Positions 8,357 to 15,361 of a stretch of DNA of 64,000 bases are shown here, one piece after another. Position 1 is the first letter of the stretch, and every line of letters starts with the position of its first letter. Source of the stretch: Desulfobacteraceae bacterium (GTDB taxonomy: Bacteria; Desulfobacterota; DSM-4660; Desulfatiglandales; Desulfatiglandaceae); contig JAERTK010000143.1 in assembly GCA_016844935.1 (NCBI GenBank), forward strand, positions 1 to 64,000, written 5' to 3'. Position numbers and translations under genes: made by a program. Under the pieces are notes generated by a model. It was not told the origin of the DNA. It saw nothing but the letters and a program-made list of their open reading frames with translations, and ran no database searches.

Positions 8357-8385
8357 AATATATCATAATACGATTATTGTTTCAA
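8357..8385 (-). promoter_or_regulatory. Sigma70-like promoter of the AAA ATPase
   Basis: On the minus strand TTGAAA (8385-8380), a 17-bp spacer and TATATT (8362-8357) form a near-consensus promoter. The predicted transcript start is about 35 nt upstream of the ATG at 8313. Confidence 0.65.
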
Positions 8386-8449
8386 GGGGGTGTTTTGCTG
8401 TGAAAAACAGGGGCATTACAGGATGTCCCACTACTCGCTACTTCTGCTG

Positions 8450-8545
8450 TCAGCACACGGTTTCATCTTCGTATGTTTTAAAAATCGAATCCGTGGTGAC
8501 GACTGTCAGTTGTTGAATATGGGCTGTAGCGATAATCATCATGCT
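8450..8545 (-). pseudogene. Remnant of a PIN-domain (VapC-like) toxin
   Basis: The minus strand encodes MMIIATAHIQQLTVVTTD and ends with FKTYEDETVC and a TGA. This is the typical C-terminal end of PIN-domain RNases (D-x-x-I-x-A-x-A, then L-x-T-x-D). The N-terminal two-thirds are absent and no start or antitoxin is nearby, so it is a truncated relic. The break at about 8546 abuts a fragment of a different gene on the other strand. Confidence 0.6.
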
Positions 8546-8549
8546 ATAC

Positions 8550-8684
8550 ACTAAACGCCCACCTCGCGTGTATCTTACCGAGTTCAACCCTGATTCCCTT
8601 AATATTGTGATTCGGTACTGGTATCACCCAGCGGAACTAAGGATTCATCGTTTTCAGATGGAAGCGATAATTGCGGCCGGCTAA
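8550..8684 (+). pseudogene. Remnant of an MscS-channel C-terminal domain
   Basis: The plus strand encodes about 44 residues with PPRVYLTEFNPDSLNI and VIRYWYHP followed by a TAA. This resembles the cytoplasmic domain of MscS-family channels (P-x-V-x-x-x-x-F-x-x-S-x-x-x-x-x-x-Y-W). Nothing upstream continues it. It is not part of the intact MscS gene at 10029-12023. Next to the PIN relic it marks a recombination scar. Confidence 0.5.
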
Positions 8685-8707
8685 AGCAGTATTTATGGTT
8701 ATTTTCT

Positions 8708-8736
8708 TTGACGCACAAGGGGATTTTCTCTATAAT
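8708..8736 (+). promoter_or_regulatory. Sigma70-like promoter for the VOC lipoprotein operon
   Basis: TTGACG (8708-8713), a 17-bp spacer and a perfect TATAAT (8731-8736) lie 56 bp before the ATG of the VOC lipoprotein. The two following genes are four bases or less apart and would be cotranscribed. Confidence 0.75.
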
Positions 8737-8792
8737 CCCTTCACAAGAAGTAACGTCTTCTCTAGTTTCGTAAGTATGAATGGGTTAATACA

Positions 8793-9683
8793 ATGCAATC
8801 ATTAGTGCGTTTTGTCGGTGTTTTAATTATATCTGCAGCTTTTCTGAGTGGCTGTGCCAATTCCGGTAAGTTGTCGGAGGGTGCTGCCGAAATGGCGCAA
8901 ATCCCCATAACGGAAAACCCCAGCGGCAAGACCTATCCGGGAAAATTTATCTGGCATGATCTGCTGACACCGGATCCCCTGTCGGCCGGGAAGTTTTACG
9001 AAAAACTGTTTGGCTGGCAGATTGAATACCAGGGACGCTATGCAGTCGTGCGTAATCACGGCAAAGTTATTGCGGGGATCCTGCAGGTGGAACCACCAGA
9101 TGGCAAAGCCAGAGATGGTGTCTGGATACCCTGGGTATCCGTGGCCGATGTGGATGCAGCGGTCAATCTGGTAAAGGCCAATGGCGGAAAGATATTGAAA
9201 GGCCCGGTTAATATGGATCAACGCGGTCAGGGCGTTCTGATCAGCGACCCGCAACGGGCACACCTGGTGTTACTCAACGCAAAAGAAGGAGATCCGGCCG
9301 ATACCGAGGCAGCCATCGGTGATTGGCTGTGGGATGAGATTTGGACTGATGACCCGAACCGCATCCAAAATTTCTACGGGTCCGTGTTGGGCTATGATGC
9401 GATAGATTCGGGAGACCGATATGGTGTCTTCAAAGCCAAAGAAAAATGGCGTGCGGGTATCCGTCATGTGCAGGATGATCGCGAGCACATGCTTTGGGTG
9501 CCGGTTGTCCGGGTGGCTGATCCCGAGGCGGCTGCGCAGCGCGTGAGAGAGTTGGGCGGTGTGGTATGGGTCTCACCCGATGAGGCACCGAGTAAAGGTA
9601 ATACCGCATTGATTGCCGATACCACCGGCGCACTGTTGTTGATACAGCGATGGCCCCCGCTGGCATCCAAAGGGGGGCTTTGA
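8793..9683 (+). CDS. VOC-family lipoprotein with two glyoxalase-like domains
   Basis: This 296-aa protein has a lipoprotein signal (about residues 1-21, lipobox FLSGC) and should be anchored in the envelope. Two vicinal-oxygen-chelate domains follow in tandem, about 45-155 (IWHDLLTPDP, WVSVADVDAA) and 170-285 (WDEIWTDDP, VPVVRVADPE). This is the two-domain form seen in CFP30-type bleomycin-resistance/glyoxalase-like proteins. The usual metal-binding His/Glu set is not fully recognisable, so enzymatic activity is uncertain. It has its own strong promoter and a small lipoprotein gene right behind it. Confidence 0.85.
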   Translation: MQSLVRFVGVLIISAAFLSGCANSGKLSEGAAEMAQIPITENPSGKTYPGKFIWHDLLTPDPLSAGKFYEKLFGWQIEYQGRYAVVRNHGKVIAGILQVEPPDGKARDGVWIPWVSVADVDAAVNLVKANGGKILKGPVNMDQRGQGVLISDPQRAHLVLLNAKEGDPADTEAAIGDWLWDEIWTDDPNRIQNFYGSVLGYDAIDSGDRYGVFKAKEKWRAGIRHVQDDREHMLWVPVVRVADPEAAAQRVRELGGVVWVSPDEAPSKGNTALIADTTGALLLIQRWPPLASKGGL

Positions 9684-9685
9684 TC

Positions 9686-9925
9686 ATGAAACAATTTATC
9701 AGGCTGTTTGTGATTTTTGTGGCACTCCTCTGTGTTCTGTTTTTGACAGGTTGCACCCCCATCGACAGGTCTGCGTGGTCCAGCCCGGGTTATTACGATG
9801 TATATGACGGCTACGGGTATCCATATGGGCACGGCTATGGCGGTTATCCGTATCGGTACGATAGATCCAGATCATCAGCAGGCATGGGTCGTCCCGTCGG
9901 AATGCCGCGGGGCGGTCGTCGCTAG
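9686..9925 (+). CDS. Small Tyr/Gly-rich lipoprotein
   Basis: This 79-aa protein starts at the ATG at 9686, two bases after the preceding stop, with a G-rich ribosome site inside the upstream gene. Its N-terminus is a lipoprotein signal (lipobox FLTGC at about residue 22). The mature part is rich in Gly, Tyr and Arg (for example YGYPYGHGYGGYPYR) and ends in GGRR. No domain is recognised. Such low-complexity lipoproteins are usually surface- or periplasm-exposed. It probably forms an operon with the VOC lipoprotein. Confidence 0.75.
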   Translation: MKQFIRLFVIFVALLCVLFLTGCTPIDRSAWSSPGYYDVYDGYGYPYGHGYGGYPYRYDRSRSSAGMGRPVGMPRGGRR

Positions 9926-10028
9926 ATTCGAGCTAGACATCATCCGAGACAAGACATGTGTCACCTCCTGCCTTTCAGGTTATGTAGGGAATCATATGTT
10001 GGCAGTGCATTGTAATATTCAGAACCCC

Positions 10029-12023
10029 TTACACGCTTTCCCGCTCCCCATGAAGAACCAGACGCCGAGGAACGGGAATCTTGATCCCCACCTGGTCGAA
10101 CCTGTTTTTGATTCGTCGAAGCATTTCACGTTTCACCATCAACATCTTGTCAGGCTTAGTCTTTATCATAAATTTGATGGTGACCGCAGACTCACCAAAC
10201 CCATCCACACCTTGCATCACCGGTTCGTCGATAATGTGGTCGTTGTACTTGGGGTCTTTTGCAATTTCACGGGCCAGTTCAAGGAGTATCCCCATGACTG
10301 TGTCCACATCTTCCTCGAAAGCCACATCGATATTAAAGACGGCGCGGGCCCACTCAAAGGTCTTGTTGGTCACTTGTGTGATTTTCCCGTTGGGTATGAA
10401 ATGGACGCGGCCCTCCAGGTCACGGAGTACGGTGGTTCGCATGTTGACCTTTTCAACAGTGCCCGTCATGTTTCCGATGGTAACAATATCGCCCAGTTCA
10501 TACTGGTCTTCCAGCAAAATCATGAATCCGCTGAAATAATCCCGCATCAGATTCTGGGCGCCAAAAGCCACGGCCAGGCCCAGGATAGCGGCGCCACCCA
10601 GTACGGTTTTGACATCCATACCCGCCTCCTGAAGGACCATGAGGAATCCAAAGAGAATGATGAGGATCCTCGCAACGGCGCCAAAGCTCAGGGCAATGGT
10701 TTGGGCGCGATTGTCTCGCCCTTCCTTCGCACCACGGCTACTATGCACAAACACCCGGGCCAATCTGGAGGAGAACAAACGGGAAAGCAGCAGCAGGATT
10801 GCCACAGCTAAGATCACCATGAGGATGCGAGGTCCACGGGTAGTAACCCAGTCCAAAAGATTGTCCGGATGAAAGGGGCTTTGCAGCCACACACTCTTGC
10901 TGCGGGCCTCTTCCGCCATTTCACGCTTTCGTTCGGCTTTAGACACAACCATTTCTTTTTCCATCCGGACTTGCGTCAAACGCTCGCGGAGATCATTGAG
11001 ATGGGCTTTTCGTTCGACAATTTCTCCGCTGGCTCGACGGATCTTCCCTTGAACCGATTTAATATCCTGTTGTAATTGATGAAGTTTTTCTCGACCGGCA
11101 CCGGATTTCTTATTCTCTTCCAACTCCACCAACCGTTTTTTGAGAAATTCTTTCATGTTGGCGAGGCTTTGTTCAGATGTAAAAAGCAGCTTCTCATCCA
11201 GTTCTATCTGTTTCTGGAGGGACTTCTTGTGCGCCACGAAATCGACCACGGCCCGCTCTGCCTTTTGAGCCTCCATTGCACTTTCTTCAGCTTCCTTTCG
11301 CGCTTCTATCTGCTCCGGGGTTTCAGCACCCTCTTTCAGCGTCCCCTCCTGGGCTATGGGCGTCACTTTTGATTCCGCTGACGGTTTAACTTTCACGGAT
11401 CGCTGAATCAAAGAAGGCACTGGGGAGGACTTTTTCTGAGATTGGGGCAAAGCCTTTTGTGGCGAGACCGGCTTCGCTTCGGTTCCGCTCTTGTCCGTGC
11501 CTCTCAAGTTTCCAAGGACCTTCCGGTCGTTTTCAATCTTCTTCTCCAATGCCTTGATCTTTTTCAAGGTGGTTTTCTTTGCCACAAGGGCCAGGTCAAC
11601 ATGCTTTCTGAAAAAGCCATAGTCACCCTTTAGGCGTTCCAGACTTGCATCGGCCGATTTCCTCTCGTTGGATATGGACGGACCTTTCGACTTATCCTCG
11701 GGCTGCTCCACCGCCTGCAACTGTTCCCTGACTTTTTCCAGTTTGGCCCTCATTTTTCGAAATTCTGTTTCCTTCCTCTGTAGATCTTTCTTGAGTTCCC
11801 CAAGGGTTTCCTCATCTGCCTTGATGGTTTCAAGAAGGGTCAAGATCCGCTCAGTATCAGAGGTTTTCGCGATTGGGTCGCCGTTTATCTCAGGCTTCTC
11901 AGCTGTTTCTTCTGCGAGGACCGTTGGGGCAGAAAGCAGGATAAAGGTCAATCCACCTGTTACGATCAACAACAAAATGCACAGGCAAAGCGAATGATTA
12001 AAAGAAATTCGGTATTTAAGCAT
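10029..12023 (-). CDS. MscS-family mechanosensitive channel with long coiled coil
   Basis: This 664-aa protein has a signal peptide (about 1-37), a long charged periplasmic coiled-coil region (about 60-370), then several transmembrane helices and the MscS pore and beta domain. The pore helix and beta domain are clear: GLAVAFGAQNLMRDYF, the conserved YELGDIVTIG, and HFIPNGKITQVTN. It would open under membrane tension and release solutes on osmotic downshift. The extended N-terminal domain resembles the MscK/YbdG-like large forms rather than the short E. coli MscS (about 286 aa). It ends in a short mixed-charge tail. It is transcribed alone, convergent with the small lipoprotein. Confidence 0.9.
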   Translation of the reverse strand: MLKYRISFNHSLCLCILLLIVTGGLTFILLSAPTVLAEETAEKPEINGDPIAKTSDTERILTLLETIKADEETLGELKKDLQRKETEFRKMRAKLEKVREQLQAVEQPEDKSKGPSISNERKSADASLERLKGDYGFFRKHVDLALVAKKTTLKKIKALEKKIENDRKVLGNLRGTDKSGTEAKPVSPQKALPQSQKKSSPVPSLIQRSVKVKPSAESKVTPIAQEGTLKEGAETPEQIEARKEAEESAMEAQKAERAVVDFVAHKKSLQKQIELDEKLLFTSEQSLANMKEFLKKRLVELEENKKSGAGREKLHQLQQDIKSVQGKIRRASGEIVERKAHLNDLRERLTQVRMEKEMVVSKAERKREMAEEARSKSVWLQSPFHPDNLLDWVTTRGPRILMVILAVAILLLLSRLFSSRLARVFVHSSRGAKEGRDNRAQTIALSFGAVARILIILFGFLMVLQEAGMDVKTVLGGAAILGLAVAFGAQNLMRDYFSGFMILLEDQYELGDIVTIGNMTGTVEKVNMRTTVLRDLEGRVHFIPNGKITQVTNKTFEWARAVFNIDVAFEEDVDTVMGILLELAREIAKDPKYNDHIIDEPVMQGVDGFGESAVTIKFMIKTKPDKMLMVKREMLRRIKNRFDQVGIKIPVPRRLVLHGERESV

Positions 12024-12346
12024 AAGTCATTCCTTCCAATAAAGAGGGAATTGAGCTAGGAATAAGGGTTTCAGACAATGAGCCTATCTGACAGGTTGTC
12101 CAATGGTGACTGGATCTGTTCCGAATGATGAACCAGCAATTCCCGCTTCCTGTTGAAAGGCCCAATACCAGTGTATCTTGAGAATTTCTTTTCGTAAAGC
12201 TTTGACTGAAAAATAGCTGAAAATCGCTTCATAGGGGTTTTTTCAAAAAAAGGGAAAGCTAAATGACGTTCCGGCCGAGCTGATCGATGATATGTGGGAC
12301 CCATTTAAGCAGGGTTCTTCAGGCAGGATATTCATAGAGGGGAAAA
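12024..12346. other. 323-bp divergent intergenic region
   Basis: It lies between the MscS channel (minus) and the BamB-like gene (plus). A 77-codon minus-strand frame crosses it but has no ribosome site or recognisable domain. GAGGGG at about 12337 is the ribosome site of the BamB-like gene. No promoter pair or repeat stands out. Confidence 0.4.
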
Positions 12347-14314
12347 ATGAGATATGCAGAGACAGGATTTAATCTAGAGGTTGATCTAACCCGGGGAAAT
12401 ATCGAGAGGGTCGCGACGGACCCGAAAGACACTGAACTTTATCTGGGAGGACTCGGTACCAACGCCAAGATCATGTGGGACAGGGTTCCCCCGGAAGTGG
12501 ACGCATTTTCCCCCGATAATCTCCTCATATTTGCCGCCGGTCTTTTGTGCGGCACACCGGCCACCGGCTGTAACCGAACCATTGTTACCACCATTTCTCC
12601 TCTGACGAAATTGATGGCATTTTCCATGATGGGAGGCTTTTGGGCGCCCGAATTGAAGTATGCCGGTTATGACAAAGTGATTCTCCACGGAAAGTCCCCT
12701 CAACTGGTATATTTATGGATCCATAACGATAAAGTGGAAATTCGTGATGCGTCCCATTTAAGCGGGAAAGGCTCCCTTGAAACTGCGGAGCTCATTCGGC
12801 AAGAGTTGGATGAGCCGAAAGCCCAGGTGGCTTCAATCGGCCTGGCCGGAGAAAACAGGGTCTTTTTTGCTTCCATCGAGCAGGGCAGGTCCAGCGCAAG
12901 CCGGGGTGGTATCGGGGCGGTGATGGGAGACAAGGGAATCAAGGCCATTGCAGTACGGGGCACAAAAGACATTCATGTGGCGAAGCCGCCTGAATACCTG
13001 AAACTGTGTAATGAAGTGCTGGAATATATCAAATTCCGGGAAGAGAATCCCATTCCAGGAGTTGTACCCATTCACGCCGTCCTTGGATCACCTCAGGAAA
13101 TGGCGATCCACGATGAAAAATGGCATTTGGAGTCTTTCGCCTGGGGAAATGCTCGGAAACGGCAAAAAGATTTCTGGAGCAAGGATAATGAAAAGGCCTT
13201 TACGGACACCTTGGAAATGGGCCGCACCCGGTTGATCAGTTGCTATAATTGCCCCCTGCACTGCGGGGCCACCATCTCCATGCCCGGTCTGCCCACCTAT
13301 ATGATGAAGTGTTTCACCAAACTGACCTATTTGATGGCTGCCTATTCGGACCTCGATTTTGGTCTCCGGATTGCGCAAAGCGCCACCGAATATGGCGTGG
13401 ACGGTTATTCCACCCCGCAGGTTATCGCCTTCGCCCTCGAATTATATGAAGATGGTATTCTATCGGCCGATGATTTACCCGGAATGCCTGAAGATACCGA
13501 AGGCAGATTCTACTATTTGCTGGACAGAATTGTTCGGCGGGAAGGAATCGGTGACACCCTGGCCAACGGAACCCACAAGGCAGCCCGGCAGATCGGCCGC
13601 GGGGCCGAAGCTTACGCCCATAACAACATCAAAAGGCAGGAGCAGGCGCCTCTTAAGCTGAGCATGCTCAACCCCGTTTATTTCCTCATGTACTGCACCG
13701 GGGAAAAGTTGAACATCACCCAGATCGAGGGGCAATTCCCCCAGGCGCCTTATGCCAGGTATGAAGATCGGGAAGCGTTTGTGAAGGATTGGTTCCAGGT
13801 GCCCCATGAAAAGTTCAAACAGTATTTTCTGGACTGGAATCCCCGTGGCGAAAACTCAAACCCCTATTATCCTACCCCGGAAATCGTCAGCCATATCGTG
13901 GACTGGCAGGAGAGAATGCACTACATCGACGATGCCCTAGGGGTGTGTGCCGGGCTCTCCTCGTTTCATATGAAACCACCGTATCATATCCACAATCTTC
14001 CAAAGTTTTTTTCAGCCGGTGCCGGGGTTCACATGGACGAGGAAACACTGTCCCAGGCCGCCAAGCGATACCGGACGCTGATTCGGGCCATCAATATCAA
14101 AAGAGGTATGAGAAGAAAGGATGAAAGACCCCCTGAAGACCACTGGAAGAGAAGGTTTCCCGAACTTGAGAAAGAACTCATTGACACGTATTACAGGTTA
14201 AAAGGCTGGAATAAGGAGGGGGTTCCCACAAAAAAGACCCTTCGTGACCTGGACCTGGATTACGCGGCTGAAGACCTGATAAAAAAGGGCATTTTGTCTG
14301 ATGATGAAGGCTGA
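12347..14314 (+). CDS. bamB: BamB-like tungsten oxidoreductase (AOR family)
   Basis: This 655-aa enzyme belongs to the aldehyde:ferredoxin oxidoreductase family and fits the BamB subgroup, the active-site subunit of class II benzoyl-CoA reductase, in length (BamB about 653 aa) and along the whole chain. Iron-sulfur ligands are C299, C302 and C306 (SCYNCPLHC) plus a distal Cys in LGVCAGLSSF. The residues I recall as BamB active-site groups are present at the same numbers: E251, E257, H260, and C322 as tungsten ligand. BamB reduces the aromatic ring of benzoyl-CoA in strict anaerobes together with BamC-I. None of those partners is adjacent, so this may be a paralogue acting on another thioester. 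AOR family is certain, BamB type likely, substrate unknown. Confidence 0.85.
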   Translation: MRYAETGFNLEVDLTRGNIERVATDPKDTELYLGGLGTNAKIMWDRVPPEVDAFSPDNLLIFAAGLLCGTPATGCNRTIVTTISPLTKLMAFSMMGGFWAPELKYAGYDKVILHGKSPQLVYLWIHNDKVEIRDASHLSGKGSLETAELIRQELDEPKAQVASIGLAGENRVFFASIEQGRSSASRGGIGAVMGDKGIKAIAVRGTKDIHVAKPPEYLKLCNEVLEYIKFREENPIPGVVPIHAVLGSPQEMAIHDEKWHLESFAWGNARKRQKDFWSKDNEKAFTDTLEMGRTRLISCYNCPLHCGATISMPGLPTYMMKCFTKLTYLMAAYSDLDFGLRIAQSATEYGVDGYSTPQVIAFALELYEDGILSADDLPGMPEDTEGRFYYLLDRIVRREGIGDTLANGTHKAARQIGRGAEAYAHNNIKRQEQAPLKLSMLNPVYFLMYCTGEKLNITQIEGQFPQAPYARYEDREAFVKDWFQVPHEKFKQYFLDWNPRGENSNPYYPTPEIVSHIVDWQERMHYIDDALGVCAGLSSFHMKPPYHIHNLPKFFSAGAGVHMDEETLSQAAKRYRTLIRAINIKRGMRRKDERPPEDHWKRRFPELEKELIDTYYRLKGWNKEGVPTKKTLRDLDLDYAAEDLIKKGILSDDEG

Positions 14315-14397
14315 AAAAGCCGGCCCGCCCCGTGGCGACTGGCCGGGTGCAGCAGAGAGCGGCGAAATCCTGACCTTTTTGAAAAAACCGATTTTTC

Positions 14398-14426
14398 TTG
14401 ACAGAAAGCTGTCTTTTGCGATTACA
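14398..14426 (+). promoter_or_regulatory. Candidate promoter of the PhnD-like gene
   Basis: TTGACA (14398-14403) is followed after 17 bp by ATTACA (14421-14426), a weak -10. The -35 box is part of an inverted repeat GACAG-AAAG-CTGTC (14400-14413) that could be an operator. It lies about 100 bp before the gene. Weak evidence. Confidence 0.35.
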
Positions 14427-14525
14427 TCATCAGGTGGGGCAGGGATTAATATATTGAAACATCAGAGTTTCCACCCCTGAGGATTTCTTACAGTCAATTT
14501 TTTCGTACACCCGAGGAGGATTATC

Positions 14526-15359
14526 ATGAAGCGTTTATTGATTGTCTTTTGCAGTCTGGCAGCCCTCGTTAACGTGTCCACCGTTTCTCAAGCTGAAAGC
14601 CCCGATACAATTGTCTTTGGAATTCTCCCCTATTTCAGCCCCGCCAAGTTGATGGAACTTCATAAACCCATCAAAGAACGCCTCTCAAAGGACCTCAATG
14701 AAAAAGTCTCCATGGTCAGCGCTCCAAATTTCAAGAAATTTCGGGAACGGACACGTGAAGGAGGGTATGACCTGGTTTTTACCGCGCCTCATATGGCCCG
14801 GCTGGCAGAATTGGAAACCGGTTACCAGCGTGTTGTCATGTCCACCCATCGCGGCCGTCCCATCTTTCTGACAAAACAGGATTCCCAAATCAACACGCTG
14901 GAGGATTTAAAGGGCAAGAAAATCGCCTTACCTCCCCCCCGGGCGATAAATCATCATGTGGCGCTCAAGGCCCTGAAAGAACACGGTCTCGAGGATGGAA
15001 AATCGGTCACCATTGTTACGACTCCTTCTCACAGCAGTGCCCTGTTATCGGTTTTGAATGATCAGGTGGATGTTGCTGTCATGGGGAAATCTCCTTGGGG
15101 AGCCTATAAGAAAGAGTACTGAGACCGGGTTAGAGTCCTTGCCACATCATATGATTTCCCGGGATTTATCATCATGGCCAACCCGTCCATGAGTTCCGCA
15201 AAAGTGAAGAAAATCAAGGAAAGTCTTTTAGGCTTCCCTGCCACTGTGCAGGGTAAAGCCTACTTCGGGAAAACGGCCTTAGAGGGTTTTGCACCCATTG
15301 AAGACAAAACCATGGCGGAGCTCGATCCTTATGTCCAAGCCATTTTCGGAGTAAAATAA
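14526..15359 (+). pseudogene. PhnD-like periplasmic binding protein with in-frame TGA
   Basis: The frame encodes a signal peptide (about 1-24) and a phosphonate/phosphite-type substrate-binding domain (IVFGILPYFSP, DLVFTAPHMARL). A TGA at 15120-15122 interrupts it after AYKKEY, and the same frame then continues (RVRVLATSYDFPGFIIMANP) to a TAA at 15357-15359. Without the TGA the protein would have a normal length of about 277 aa. The simplest reading is CGA to TGA, Arg to stop. Selenocysteine is formally possible but no member of this family is known to me to use it. It lies two bases before a hybrid sensor kinase and probably supplied that kinase with a ligand-loaded partner; there are no ABC permease genes. 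Confidence 0.75.
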
Positions 15360-15361
15360 TC

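Noticed and set aside
8357-8358. ATG at 8358 as start of the AAA ATPase
   Set aside because: It lies in the -10 box of the promoter and lacks a ribosome site, while ATG 8313 has AGGAGG.
9798-10811. A 337-codon plus-strand frame over the MscS gene
   Set aside because: It is antisense to a clear MscS gene and has a composition rich in His and Cys with no domain.
12071-12304. 77-codon minus-strand frame upstream of the BamB-like gene
   Set aside because: No ribosome site, no domain; probably chance in an AT-rich spacer.
15123-15163. Possible SECIS element after the in-frame TGA
   Set aside because: The CCGGG/CCCGG pairing is 28 bases apart and lacks a recognisable bacterial SECIS loop; a nonsense mutation explains the data more simply.
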